A stretch of 64,000 bases of DNA from Cytophagales bacterium (GCA_022360015.1 JAKSDQ010000248.1:1-64000); one strand, 5' to 3'. Counted from the stretch's first letter, positions 26,871 through 36,865 are shown. Numbers and translations are program-made. The notes: generated from the letters alone by a model not told the origin.

Positions 26871-29768
26871 ATGAATCCATGTCACCGACATACAAAATTC
26901 CCGGTTACCATAATACTTATGTTATTGGCAATTATGTCTTGTGCCCAGACGCCAAAAAACCTGCATTTTCTCCAACTGCCTTTTGAAGGGCTGTCACACC
27001 CTACAGTAAACTGCATCTTTCAGGATAAAACAGGCTTCCTTTGGCTGGGGACCATCAACGGTCTCAACCGGTATGACGGCTATAATTACAAGGTTTTCCA
27101 ATCTGACGGGGACATTAACAGCGGGCTTTCCAACAACTACATCAACAGCATCGGCCAGGATGGCGATGAAAACCTCTGGGTAGGCACCAAGTACGGGTTG
27201 AACCTGTTGATGAAAAACGGAAACTATTTTAAGACCTACCTTCCTGATGAAAACAATCCAAATGCATTAATCAATCCGAATATCGAAGTAGTTTACAGAG
27301 ACAGTAAGGACAGGATGTGGGTAGGATCCTGGGGTGGCCTGAGCCTTTACCGAAAAAGCACAGGAGATTTTATCAACTTTTCACATGACCCGCCGGATGA
27401 AAGCAGCATCAGTGGCAATGTGGTAACGACCATTATGGAAGACAGCCGGGGCCGGTTGTGGATTGGTACTGCCTTTTCGGGACTGAACCTCATGGACTTG
27501 TCAACCAACCGCTTTACGCGTTTTCAAAAGGAAGCCAAAAAGAGTAACTGTATCAGTGGCAACAGCATCAGTGCTATTTATGAAGATGAACAGGGACAGA
27601 TCTGGGTTGGGGCCCAGCGGGGTGGCCTGAACCGGTTTAATGAAGCTTCACAAACTTTTAAGTGGTATCTCAACGAGGAAAAACGAACCAGCATTGCCAG
27701 CAATACGGTTTATTCCATTATTGAAGATGAAAACGGTGAATTGATGGTTGGCGGAATGAATGGTGGCATCAGTGTATATAACAGTGAAGAAGACAATTTC
27801 CACCGGTTCGACACTTATGGCAACTACAACCCTTTCGGGAGCAAAGCCAGTGTATTCAGTCATTATAAACTCAGATCGGGTGAAATTGTGATCGCCACCT
27901 CAAACGGTGGTGTAAAAATTCAGGATAATTATCCTACCGCTATTACATGGCATCAGCATGTCGAAGGGAACGACCATACGCTTCGCATGAACAATGTTTC
28001 GGCTTTAGCTGAAGACTCGTCTGGTAATTTCTGGGTAGGGACATCGGGAGGCGGCCTGAATTATCTGACGGTAAAAACCGGAAAATTCAAATGGTTTCCA
28101 CACTTCAAAGACAAAACCGTCAACAGCCTGTGTTTTGATAAACCCGGCCACTTATGGATCGGAACGCTCGAGCATGGCCTGGCAAAATATGACATCATTA
28201 AAAATGCGTTTACCTACTTCCCACATCACCCGGATGAACCGGAAAGTCTTAACACCAACCATGTAACAAGGCTGATCAAAGACGATAATGGTTTGTGGAC
28301 GGGCACTGACAGGGGAATAAGCCTGTTTAATCCGGAAAAGCAACGATTTCAACATTTTAACCATTCAACAGATAAAAATGAAAAACTTGAAATAGGAAAG
28401 GTCAACAGCCTCTTGATAGACCATGCCCGTACAGTTTGGATGGCTTCTGAAAGTGGTCTTCATTATTACGATAAAAAAGATGGAATATTCCGGTTGTACA
28501 GATTCCAGGGCTTTGCCAAAGGAAAAAACCGGGACTGGGTATCTTATCTGTATGAAGATAGCCACGGGCGCATCTGGATGAGCACCCTGGATGGAAACCT
28601 GATATTGTTGGATGCAAACAGAAAACCCATAAAACCCGGTGTTTCCAACCCTAATTACCAAATCACTGAGGTAACCAACATGATGGAAGATTTCAATGGC
28701 TTTTTCTGGATTACCTGCCGGCAGGGTTTATTCAAATGCGAGGTTGACCAGGACACATACGGCATCCGGGTGCTGAACAAACTCAACAAAAGTGATGGCC
28801 TGCAGGGAAATCTTTTCAATAGCCATGCCGGCTTGGTGAGTAAAAGGTCGGGTAATATTCTTGTCGGAGGGCTTAATGGTCTGAATAGGCTCAACCCCCT
28901 GGAAATGGATCTGAATCCCAATGTGCCTCCTGTGATCCTTACCGGAATGATGGTCAATGGTGAAAAATACAGGGCGCCTGATAAAAAGGAGCTCTTTGAA
29001 GTAGATGAGGTCTCCTTATCAACCAGGGAAGCTTCTTCTATTGACATTTACTTTACCGCGCTGAACTTTATTAAGTCACAGAAAAATCAATATGCATTTA
29101 TGCTTGAAGGGTATGATGAAACCTGGCATTATGCGGGAAACAAGCATGTAGCCTCATACAGTAATCTGGCCCCTGGCAAATATCATTTGAAGGTAAAGGC
29201 AGCTAACAACCACGGGGTCTGGAATCACGACAATGCCAGTCTTGGCATTATCATAACTTCTCAAATCTGGGAAACTGCCGGTTTTAAACTAGGTCTGATG
29301 TTAATGACGATAGTAATTATTGTTGCAGGTTTTACTGGTTACCGCCGTTATATGGCCCGGCAACCCGATCACCTATCACTAGCTGACCTCGTTTTCAGGA
29401 ATCACCAAACCGCAGACAGCAGGGTGGTTCTCTCCGGAAAACATTATGACAAAGCCTTCGTTGAAAGGGCCGTAAAATACGTGGAGTCCAACATCGACAA
29501 TGACGAACTGTCAATTGAGAGCATGTGCGCCGAGCTTGGTCTTAGCCGGGCCAAATTATTTCGAAAAATTAAAGAACTCACCGGCCAAACAGTATCCGGT
29601 TTCATCAAAGATATCCGGCTGGAAAAAGCAAAGCTTTACCTGGACGCCAACCCCAGAAGTGTCAGCGAAGTGGCCTTTGCCATTGGATTCAAATCCCATG
29701 CCCACTTTACCCGCTCGTTTAAAGAAAAATTTGGGATTTCCCCTTCCGCCTATGTTCAGAGCCGGTAA
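26871..29768 (+). CDS. Two-propeller sensor fused directly to an AraC-type regulator (no kinase)
   Basis: About 965 residues from Met 26871 (MNPCHRHTKFPVTIILMLLA, signal/anchor ending SCAQ); an in-frame Met lies at 26763. Some fourteen propeller repeats follow (GFLWLGTINGLNRYDG, NLWVGTKYGLN, RLWIGTAFSGLNLMD, FWVGTSGGGLNYL), then a Y_Y_Y domain (about 735-800; FMLEGYDETWHYAGN), a membrane helix (LGLMLMTIVIIVAGFTGY), a short linker, and a C-terminal AraC HTH (LSIESMCAELGLSRAKLFRK, VSEVAFAIGFKSHAHFTRSF). Hybrid two-component regulators of Bacteroidota share the ends, but here the histidine kinase, ATPase and receiver domains are missing. DNA binding by a membrane-held protein is implied. It is 48-108 bases upstream of, and probably controls, the cytochrome/DUF1501 genes. 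Confidence 0.9.
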   Translation: MNPCHRHTKFPVTIILMLLAIMSCAQTPKNLHFLQLPFEGLSHPTVNCIFQDKTGFLWLGTINGLNRYDGYNYKVFQSDGDINSGLSNNYINSIGQDGDENLWVGTKYGLNLLMKNGNYFKTYLPDENNPNALINPNIEVVYRDSKDRMWVGSWGGLSLYRKSTGDFINFSHDPPDESSISGNVVTTIMEDSRGRLWIGTAFSGLNLMDLSTNRFTRFQKEAKKSNCISGNSISAIYEDEQGQIWVGAQRGGLNRFNEASQTFKWYLNEEKRTSIASNTVYSIIEDENGELMVGGMNGGISVYNSEEDNFHRFDTYGNYNPFGSKASVFSHYKLRSGEIVIATSNGGVKIQDNYPTAITWHQHVEGNDHTLRMNNVSALAEDSSGNFWVGTSGGGLNYLTVKTGKFKWFPHFKDKTVNSLCFDKPGHLWIGTLEHGLAKYDIIKNAFTYFPHHPDEPESLNTNHVTRLIKDDNGLWTGTDRGISLFNPEKQRFQHFNHSTDKNEKLEIGKVNSLLIDHARTVWMASESGLHYYDKKDGIFRLYRFQGFAKGKNRDWVSYLYEDSHGRIWMSTLDGNLILLDANRKPIKPGVSNPNYQITEVTNMMEDFNGFFWITCRQGLFKCEVDQDTYGIRVLNKLNKSDGLQGNLFNSHAGLVSKRSGNILVGGLNGLNRLNPLEMDLNPNVPPVILTGMMVNGEKYRAPDKKELFEVDEVSLSTREASSIDIYFTALNFIKSQKNQYAFMLEGYDETWHYAGNKHVASYSNLAPGKYHLKVKAANNHGVWNHDNASLGIIITSQIWETAGFKLGLMLMTIVIIVAGFTGYRRYMARQPDHLSLADLVFRNHQTADSRVVLSGKHYDKAFVERAVKYVESNIDNDELSIESMCAELGLSRAKLFRKIKELTGQTVSGFIKDIRLEKAKLYLDANPRSVSEVAFAIGFKSHAHFTRSFKEKFGISPSAYVQSR

Positions 29769-29875
29769 AAGCTGTCAGAAATACGTTCAGTCAAACACTT
29801 GATACGGTTGATCAAGTGAAAATGGCAAATAAACAGCATCTTGTAAGTTCGAATCACTACTATTTAAATTCAGAC

Positions 29876-32596
29876 ATGGCGAGGCAATTCGATTTTACCA
29901 TCACCGGCCCTAAAAAAATATCCTTTTTCGCAGGCATTCTGCTGATACTGCTCTCCTCCTGCCAGGAGGAAAAAATCGATTTTAATGCCCAGGTTCGCCC
30001 CATTCTCAACAAAAATTGCATAAGCTGTCATGGGGGCGTCAAACAGTCCGGAGGCTTTGGGCTGATTTTCCGGGAAAATGCTTTGCGCGAAACCAAGAAT
30101 GGTAAAATCGGTATTGTGCCGGGCCATCCCGAAAAGAGCGAAATGATTGCCAGGATTAAACACGACGACCCTGAGATGCGGATGCCCCTTGAAAAAGAAC
30201 CACTTAGCCAAGAGGAAATTGACGTGCTCACCCAATGGATAAAACAGGGGGCAGAATGGCAGGATCATTGGGCCTATCTGAAACCTCCGGAACCGCAAAT
30301 ACCCCATACCACATCCGGCTGGGCAAAAAACGAAATTGATCATTTCATTTTAAACAAAATCAAAGAAAATAACCTGTCACCTTCTGAAGAGGCCGGCAGG
30401 TATGACCTCGTAAGGCGTGTTTATCTTGACCTGACCGGTTTACCCCCCTCACAGGAACAAATTGCCGCTTTTGTCAACGACCATTCGGAACAGGCTTATG
30501 AAAATCTTGTGGATCAATTACTGGCATCGCCCAAATACGGTGAGCACTGGGCCAGTATGTGGCTGGATCTGGCCCGGTTTGCCGACTCCAAAGGATACGA
30601 AGCCGACAGGGCCAGGGAGATATGGAAATTCCGGGACTGGGTGATCAAGGCATTCAACGACGATATGCCCTTCGACCAGTTTACGATCGAACAGTTGGCG
30701 GGTGACCTCTTGCCCGACCCTTCTATCAACCAACTCATCGCCACGGCATTTCACAGAAATACACTGAACAATGACGAAGGTGGCACCGACAATGAGGAGT
30801 ACAGGATAGCTTCGGTCATAGATCGTGTAAATACCACCTGGGAAGTATGGCAATCCACTACCATGAGCTGTGTGCAATGTCATAGCCACCCTTACGACCC
30901 GATATTAATGAAGGAGTATTATTCCTCATTTGCTTTTTTTAATAATACCTCGGACTGGGATGTTCCCGGCGAACAGCCCCTGCTTAAAGAGCTTGAAGAA
31001 GATGATGAAACCCGGCTTGAGGAAATCAAAAAGTGGATTGCCAATCGCTCAACTGTGACGGAATCCGGTAAGTGGGAAAAATTCCTGCGGGTAGGGGAAC
31101 CGAAACTCAGGCCCGAGGACTTTGAGGAGGTAGGAAATGTGGTGCATTATAACAGGTCGAACCAGGACTTCATGCAGGTTTTTAATGGATCGTATATTAA
31201 AATCAAAGGGGTTTCCCTGCAGGATGTCGACAGAATATACATAAATTATCGTCAATCGGAAAAATACAAAGGCTCATTATATATCAGGGTTGACAGCCTT
31301 ACCGGTCCGGTGATTGGTAAAACCACTTTACCTAAAACAAATGGCTTTGTCAACAGGCCGGTAAAGATCACCTCCAAACCTGCGATCACTGATTTATACT
31401 TTCAGTTTATCGGTTTGTCAGGCGATTATGCAGGCTTGATCGATGGCTTTTTGCTTGGAAAAAAACTGCCCGGCGATAACGATACTGAATATCAACGGGT
31501 TTATAAGGAAATAGATGAAGTGTTGAATGCTCCTTTCAGACATTCAACACCCATCATGGTGGAAAAACCCAAAACGCACAGCCGGAAGACCCATGTTTTT
31601 GTACGGGGAAACTGGCTGGTAAAAGGAGATGAGGCATTTCCGGGAGTTCCGGAAGTGTTTAGCGGCGAAAAACAGGCGTTTGACAACCGGCTGGATCTGG
31701 CCAAATGGCTTGTAAGCGAAGAAAATCCCCTGACCGGAAGGGTTATTGTCAACAGGTTCTGGGCAAAGCTGTTTGGCAAAGGATTGGTAACCACCGTTGA
31801 AGATTTCGGAACCCTGGGTGATTACCCTTCGCATCCGGAGTTGCTGGATTGGCTGGCACTGAGGTTTTCAGGGGAATGGGACTGGCAGGTAAAAAAGCTA
31901 TTGAAAACGATCGTCATGTCAGCTACCTACCGGCAAAGCGTCAAAGTAACCGCCATAGCCATGGAGCGGGATCCGGACAACAAATGGCTTTCCAGAAGTC
32001 CGCGTGTGAGGCTTTCCGCAGAGCAGATCAGGGACCAGGCGCTGGCAGTTTCGGGGCTGTTAAGTGATAAAATGTATGGCCCCAGTGTAATGCCTCCACA
32101 ACCCGATGGTGTTTGGACGGTTGTTTACAGTAACGCCAGATGGAATACCAGTGACGGAGAGGACGCCTACCGCAGGGGGCTGTACACTTATACCAGGAGA
32201 TCAAGCCCCTATCCTTCATTTATCACATTTGATGCGGCTGGGAGGGAGTTTTGCCTTTCCAGAAGGATCAACACCAACACCCCCCTACAGGCCCTGGTGA
32301 CTTTGAATGATCCGGTGTATTTTGAAACCGCCCTGAATCTTGCCCGGCAAATCATGTTGGTGAAAGGGGGAAAAAAAGAAAAGGCAGAAGTTGCTTACAA
32401 CAAGGTAATGGGTAAGATGCCCGGGCCTGAAAAAACCAATATATTGATGAAGTTACTGGAAGAAACCGAGGCTTACTACCGGGAAAATGAACAAGAGGCT
32501 TATGAGCTGACAAAGTCAGACAACCCGGAATTGGCAACGCTGACCGTTATGGCCAATGCCCTGATGAACATGGATGAATTTATAGTTAAAAACTGA
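29876..32596 (+). CDS. PSCyt1-DUF1549-DUF1553 (planctomycete-type cytochrome) lipoprotein
   Basis: About 906 residues from Met 29876, giving a lipoprotein signal (FFAGILLILLSSC). Order: cytochrome-c-like PSCyt1 with haem site CISCH (about residue 48), the LEKEPLSQEEIDVLTQWIKQ segment, DUF1549/PSCyt2 (about 140-350; YDLVRRVYLDLTGLPPSQEQ, WLDLARFADSKGYEADRAR) with a second CVQCH near residue 331, then a beta-sandwich insert and DUF1553/PSD1 (about 610-870; NRFWAKLFGKGLVTTVEDFG, YRQSVKVTA, SAEQIRDQALAVSGLLS). This family is known mainly from Planctomycetes and some Bacteroidota and has no proven function. It lies 6 bases upstream of its usual partner, a DUF1501 protein. Two CxxCH sites suggest periplasmic or surface electron transfer. 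Confidence 0.9.
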   Translation: MARQFDFTITGPKKISFFAGILLILLSSCQEEKIDFNAQVRPILNKNCISCHGGVKQSGGFGLIFRENALRETKNGKIGIVPGHPEKSEMIARIKHDDPEMRMPLEKEPLSQEEIDVLTQWIKQGAEWQDHWAYLKPPEPQIPHTTSGWAKNEIDHFILNKIKENNLSPSEEAGRYDLVRRVYLDLTGLPPSQEQIAAFVNDHSEQAYENLVDQLLASPKYGEHWASMWLDLARFADSKGYEADRAREIWKFRDWVIKAFNDDMPFDQFTIEQLAGDLLPDPSINQLIATAFHRNTLNNDEGGTDNEEYRIASVIDRVNTTWEVWQSTTMSCVQCHSHPYDPILMKEYYSSFAFFNNTSDWDVPGEQPLLKELEEDDETRLEEIKKWIANRSTVTESGKWEKFLRVGEPKLRPEDFEEVGNVVHYNRSNQDFMQVFNGSYIKIKGVSLQDVDRIYINYRQSEKYKGSLYIRVDSLTGPVIGKTTLPKTNGFVNRPVKITSKPAITDLYFQFIGLSGDYAGLIDGFLLGKKLPGDNDTEYQRVYKEIDEVLNAPFRHSTPIMVEKPKTHSRKTHVFVRGNWLVKGDEAFPGVPEVFSGEKQAFDNRLDLAKWLVSEENPLTGRVIVNRFWAKLFGKGLVTTVEDFGTLGDYPSHPELLDWLALRFSGEWDWQVKKLLKTIVMSATYRQSVKVTAIAMERDPDNKWLSRSPRVRLSAEQIRDQALAVSGLLSDKMYGPSVMPPQPDGVWTVVYSNARWNTSDGEDAYRRGLYTYTRRSSPYPSFITFDAAGREFCLSRRINTNTPLQALVTLNDPVYFETALNLARQIMLVKGGKKEKAEVAYNKVMGKMPGPEKTNILMKLLEETEAYYRENEQEAYELTKSDNPELATLTVMANALMNMDEFIVKN

Positions 32597-32602
32597 TTTC
32601 CG

Positions 32603-34069
32603 ATGGATTTATACAACGAAGCACGAAAAAGAAAACTGGAGTTTACCACGCGCCGGCATTTTTTGAAAAGGTGCGGCACCGGGCTCGGTGGCATTGCGTT
32701 GGCCTCGTTGCTCGGCCCACAGCACCTATTGGGAAGGGGTATGGGTGATAATGCCGGACCGGATACCTTGCCTCATTTTTATCCAAAAGCAAAAAGGGTC
32801 ATCTACCTGCATATGGCCGGAGCCCCCTCGCAACTGGAAATGTTTGACTATAAACCAAAACTCGAGGAATTGCATGACCTGGATTGCCCGGAGTCGTTAC
32901 TGGAGGGTAAAAGGTTTGCTTTTATCCAGGGAATACCAAAAATGCTCGGTCCGCAACATTCATTCGAAAGGTATGGCGAATCGGGCACTTATGTTTCTGA
33001 ACTGTTGCCACATTTCAGCAACATTGTCGACGAGGTGGCGCTGCTGAAAGCCATGCACACCGATGAATTCAACCATGCGCCTGCCCAGCTTTTTTTGCAA
33101 ACCGGAAGTCCCCGGGTCGGCAGGCCAAGCATAGGCGCCTGGGTCACCTATGGCTTAGGCTCGGAAAACGAAAATCTACCTGGTTACATGGTGTTGGTAT
33201 CAGGAGGGAAAAGCCCAAGTGCCGGCAAAAATGCCTGGGGAAGCGGTTTTCTTCCCTCGGAATACCAGGGAGTACAGTGCCGCAATTCAGGTGACCCGAT
33301 CCTTTATGTCTCCAACCCCGACGGCATGAGCAGGGACATACGGCGAAAGTCACTCGACGCTATCAATGCCATCAACAAAGAGCAGTACAAGGAGTTCGGC
33401 GACCAGGAGATCCTATCCAGGATCGCCCAGTATGAGATGGCTTTTAAAATGCAGCTTTCTGTTCCCGAGGTTATGGACATCACCAAAGAACCCACATATA
33501 TTCAGGCATTGTATGGTGCCAATCCGGGGCAGGCATCATTTGCCAATAACTGTCTGCTGGCCCGCAGGCTCGTTGAGCAGGGTGTCAGGTTTGTCCAGCT
33601 TTATCATTGGGGCTGGGACATGCATGGCGACAGTAAGGCCACTTCGCTTAATGAAGGGTTAAAAACCAAGTGCCTGGAGATCGACAAGCCAATGACCGCC
33701 CTGGTGCAGGACCTTAAGCTCAGAGGCTTGCTCGATGATACCCTGGTAATCTGGGGCGGAGAGTTTGGCCGCACTCCTATGCGCGAAAACCGTGGGGGCA
33801 GGATTATGCCTTTTTATGGCCGGGACCATCATACGGAGGCATTTACCATCTGGATGGCCGGCGGAGGCATAAAGAGTGGGTTTTCATATGGGGAAACTGA
33901 CGATATTGGTTATTATGGCATCAAAGACAGGGTACATGTTCACGATTTGCAGGCCACTATCCTGCATCAGCTCGGATTGGATCATGAAAAATTCACCTAT
34001 CACTTCCAGGGGCGGGACTTCAGGCTGACGGATGTGCATGGACATGTCGTAAAAGATATCCTTGCCTGA
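32603..34069 (+). CDS. DUF1501 (sulfatase/phosphatase-superfamily) secreted protein
   Basis: A 488-residue partner of the preceding gene. A Tat-like signal (TRRHFLKRCGTGLGGIALAS) suggests export of a folded, cofactor-bearing protein. Diagnostic stretches are VIYLHMAGAPSQLEMFDYKP, FNHAPAQLFLQTGSPRVGRP, WGGEFGRTPM, GGRIMPFYGRDHHTEAFTIW, and DLQATILHQLGLDHEKFTYH at the end. The alkaline-phosphatase-superfamily fold is expected, but there is no C-x-P-x-R sulfatase motif, so any activity is unknown. The 6-base gap to the DUF1553 gene shows a shared operon. Their constant pairing in other genomes implies a complex or pathway. Confidence 0.9.
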   Translation: MDLYNEARKRKLEFTTRRHFLKRCGTGLGGIALASLLGPQHLLGRGMGDNAGPDTLPHFYPKAKRVIYLHMAGAPSQLEMFDYKPKLEELHDLDCPESLLEGKRFAFIQGIPKMLGPQHSFERYGESGTYVSELLPHFSNIVDEVALLKAMHTDEFNHAPAQLFLQTGSPRVGRPSIGAWVTYGLGSENENLPGYMVLVSGGKSPSAGKNAWGSGFLPSEYQGVQCRNSGDPILYVSNPDGMSRDIRRKSLDAINAINKEQYKEFGDQEILSRIAQYEMAFKMQLSVPEVMDITKEPTYIQALYGANPGQASFANNCLLARRLVEQGVRFVQLYHWGWDMHGDSKATSLNEGLKTKCLEIDKPMTALVQDLKLRGLLDDTLVIWGGEFGRTPMRENRGGRIMPFYGRDHHTEAFTIWMAGGGIKSGFSYGETDDIGYYGIKDRVHVHDLQATILHQLGLDHEKFTYHFQGRDFRLTDVHGHVVKDILA

Positions 34070-34225
34070 AAATATCAATCGATACGGAGTGATGAACAAT
34101 CCCAAAAAAGGTGGTTGTGAAAAAAGACCTTTGACCATTTAATTTCCAGGAAAAATGCAAAAATTCAGGCTACAAGAGAAAATGGAAAATTCCGGACCAA
34201 CATCGACAATACTTGAACTGCGTGT

Positions 34226-35611
34226 ATGACAATTCTTTTGGAAGCTAACCTGACATTGTTTTTTGGCCGGTTTCACCCATTGCTGGTGCACCTGCCTATT
34301 GGTTTTATTATCCTGGCGGGCATCTTTGAAATGATTTCATGGAAAAAAAAGGTGGACTTACAGCTTGCCATTGCTTACGCATTATTGGCAGGCGCCATTT
34401 TTGGTATGATGGCCATTGTATTGGGGTTGATGCTCGCTTCGGAAGGTGGCTATAATGAATCGGCCCTGAATGCCCATAAATGGACCGGTATCGCCACTAC
34501 TGTATTATCGTTAGCTGCCTATCTTCTTAAAAAAAACCTGCACAAAGCCGCCTGGATGCAAAAAGCATATCAAAGCACACTGCTACTCGCGCTGATCACC
34601 TTAACAGTGGCAGGGCACTATGGAGGCAGCCTGACACATGGTTCTACCTATTTGCTCGAACATGCCCCCGGGCCCGTAAGGCAGTTGGCCGGGCTCAAAC
34701 CGGCCAGGGAGCGTATTACTGTAATGGATTCGGCCCTGGTATACGACGATGTTATCCATTACATGTTCGAAGCCAAATGCAATGTTTGCCATAACCCGGA
34801 CAAACAAAAGGGGGCACTGTTACTTACAGAGCCGGCACATATCATGAAAGGCGGAGACAGCGGACCCGTCATTGTACCCGGAGATGCCTCGCAAAGTGAG
34901 CTCTTCCTCCGTGTAACGCTGAATCCTGATCACGATGATTTTATGCCTGCCGAAGGCCGCACCCCACTTACCAAAGAAGAAACCGCCCTGCTGGAGTGGT
35001 GGATCGAAAAAGGCGCCCCATTTGATAAAAAAGTAGTGGAATTATCACGCGAAGAAAGAATAAACGGATATTTGAGGGAGGTAGGTATTGGTGAAAAAAA
35101 GCCCTTCCTGGCCAGCCTGGCTATTGCGTCAGTAGCCCGGGAAGTACAAGATGAAATAGTTGCCGAGGGATTCAAGTTGAAAACCATTGCCACCAACAGC
35201 CCATGGCTCGAAGCAAGTTATTCATCCTATAATCCGGATAAGTTAAGCGAACAAAAGCTGAGCACCCTGACCAACGCAAAAGAAAACATCACCTGGCTTA
35301 CGCTTTCACGTATCCCTTTGAAGGATGACTGGCTTTCTCATATTGGCCGCTTCACCAATCTGACGAAGCTTTGGCTCAACCAGACAGCCATTACTGATGA
35401 GGGTATCAAACATCTGGTGCAACTCAAAAACCTGGAATATCTGAATTTATATGGAACAAAGCTCACTGATGAAGCCATAACCGATATCCGGCAACTCTCA
35501 GGCCTTAAAAAATTGTATATCTGGCAAACCGACATCACAGAAGAAGGAGTAGCGCAGATTAAAGAATCCCTGCCGGAAGTCGAAGTGGTCTATCAATACC
35601 CTTCTTTATAA
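34226..35611 (+). CDS. DUF2231 membrane domain, cytochrome c and leucine-rich repeat protein
   Basis: A 461-residue protein with three parts. Residues 1-145 are a DUF2231-like membrane domain with four helices (FGRFHPLLVHLPIGFIILAG, AHKWTGIATTVLSLAAYLL). About 165-280 is a PSCyt1-type cytochrome with haem site CNVCHNPDKQKGALLL and the DDFMPAEGRTPLTKEETALL segment. About 300-461 holds leucine-rich repeats (LTKLWLNQTAITDEGIKHLV, LEYLNLYGTKLTDEAITDI). It follows the DUF1501 gene by 156 bases. A haem domain tethered to the membrane makes it a candidate electron partner of the DUF1549 cytochrome. This domain set is also typical of planctomycete-like cassettes. Confidence 0.85.
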   Translation: MTILLEANLTLFFGRFHPLLVHLPIGFIILAGIFEMISWKKKVDLQLAIAYALLAGAIFGMMAIVLGLMLASEGGYNESALNAHKWTGIATTVLSLAAYLLKKNLHKAAWMQKAYQSTLLLALITLTVAGHYGGSLTHGSTYLLEHAPGPVRQLAGLKPARERITVMDSALVYDDVIHYMFEAKCNVCHNPDKQKGALLLTEPAHIMKGGDSGPVIVPGDASQSELFLRVTLNPDHDDFMPAEGRTPLTKEETALLEWWIEKGAPFDKKVVELSREERINGYLREVGIGEKKPFLASLAIASVAREVQDEIVAEGFKLKTIATNSPWLEASYSSYNPDKLSEQKLSTLTNAKENITWLTLSRIPLKDDWLSHIGRFTNLTKLWLNQTAITDEGIKHLVQLKNLEYLNLYGTKLTDEAITDIRQLSGLKKLYIWQTDITEEGVAQIKESLPEVEVVYQYPSL

Positions 35612-35795
35612 ACTTATAAAGAAAGCTTTACGTTGTTAAAACACAAAAAAGTACATTTTTAAGGCCAAAGCATTCCAACCTATTCATCATTTGCAGGGTC
35701 TTATGGTCAGGTGACACATATGCCTAAAAGGCTAAAAAGAAACCGTGTGTTGCATTTTTTTACGTTGATACTGATGACCGTTAATGCGAGAATTT

Positions 35796-36773
35796 ATGAA
35801 AAACAAGAAGATTTTTTTTAACTACAGGGTAAACACGCTTATCATCCTGACTTTAACCGCCCTGTTATTTCAGGGTTGTTTAGACGATGATGAATCAGAT
35901 TTGGACCGGCAGGTCAGACTGGACGATGAAGCAATCACCGAATACCTGGAAAGCAATAACATAGAAGCGGAAAGAGATCCTTACGGTTATTATTTTGTAA
36001 AAACCAAGGAAAACAGGGCTGGAGAAGAAGTGGAGGATGGGGATGTCTTGTCTATCTATTACACCATGACCTTGCTGAACGGAAATGAGGTAGACAGCGC
36101 TTCTGCCACCAGGGGCGGGGCTGTGAAAATAGGCTTTGATCAGAGTCGCATTACCATGGCTCCCTCCGGGTTATACGTGGGTCTCAGTACCATGAGGGAA
36201 GGTGAAATCTACAAATTCTTTATTCCCTCGTACCGGGCTTACGGTTCTTATTCTTACAAGCAGCTCATCCCAGCCAATGCTATCTTCATAATCGACGTGG
36301 AGTTGGTTAATATCGGTAGTCGTGAGGAGCAGGAAGAAATTGAAATAGGTATGATCGAAGCCTACCTGGAGGAACAGGAAGTGGTAGATGCGGATAACTT
36401 TTCCTCGGGGTTATTCTATAAACAACTCAGCGCCGGTGATGGCGCCAAGCCCGGAAGAGGCGATAACCTGAGGGTTCATTACAAAGGCACTTACCTGGAT
36501 GGTACCGTTTTCGACCAAACAGAATCCAATTCGCCATTTGAGTTCACACTCGGGTCCACCTCGGTGATTGAAGGGTTTGAAGAAGGCATAGAGCTGATGC
36601 AGGAAGGAGAAAAAGCGCTGCTTATTATGCCTTCCAACCTTGCTTACGGGGAAAGTTTCCAGGTCGTTCCAGCGCAAATCAGGGAGGATCTCATTGATAA
36701 GGAGCTGATAAGGGAATCTGTCGAACCTTTTTCACCATTGATCTTTGAGGTAGAGCTGGTGGATGTTAATTAA
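35796..36773 (+). CDS. Lipoprotein with two FKBP-type peptidyl-prolyl isomerase domains
   Basis: About 325 residues from Met 35796 (MKNKKIFFNYRVNTLIILTL; lipobox TALLFQGC); a Met four codons earlier is possible. The first FKBP domain (about 75-175) is divergent: EEVEDGDVLSIYYTMTLLNG, FFIPSYRAYGSY. The second (about 215-325) is canonical: PGRGDNLRVHYKGTYLDGTV, FDQTESNSPFEFTLG, VIEGFEEGIELMQEGEKALL, IMPSNLAYG. It is likely an outer-membrane-anchored folding helper. It follows the cytochrome cassette by 184 bases on the same strand and may be part of the same locus, though a separate promoter is possible. Confidence 0.88.
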   Translation: MKNKKIFFNYRVNTLIILTLTALLFQGCLDDDESDLDRQVRLDDEAITEYLESNNIEAERDPYGYYFVKTKENRAGEEVEDGDVLSIYYTMTLLNGNEVDSASATRGGAVKIGFDQSRITMAPSGLYVGLSTMREGEIYKFFIPSYRAYGSYSYKQLIPANAIFIIDVELVNIGSREEQEEIEIGMIEAYLEEQEVVDADNFSSGLFYKQLSAGDGAKPGRGDNLRVHYKGTYLDGTVFDQTESNSPFEFTLGSTSVIEGFEEGIELMQEGEKALLIMPSNLAYGESFQVVPAQIREDLIDKELIRESVEPFSPLIFEVELVDVN

Positions 36774-36797
36774 AGATCAAACGAAAGGGTCTTAATT

Positions 36798-36824
36798 CAT
36801 GGTATGGCTTGGAGCCATGCTATG
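36798..36824. repeat. Hairpin module of the repeat, copy D
   Basis: CATGGTATGGCT-TGG-AGCCATGCTATG, a 12-bp stem with two wobble positions. It is closely related to 11756-11788 and is followed by the same ...acgc... context. Confidence 0.65.
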
Positions 36825-36865
36825 CAGCTACGCCACAATACGCTGAATAATTTACTATTAAAATA

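Noticed and set aside
29840-29870. GTTCGAATC resembling a tRNA T-loop
   Set aside because: No acceptor, D or anticodon arms fit around it. It lies in the short stretch just before the cytochrome lipoprotein start codon.
34226-35611. Respiratory alternative complex or cytochrome oxidase component
   Set aside because: Only one CxxCH is present, and the membrane part is DUF2231-like without haem-copper or quinone-site motifs. The LRR tail fits the planctomycete-type cassette better.
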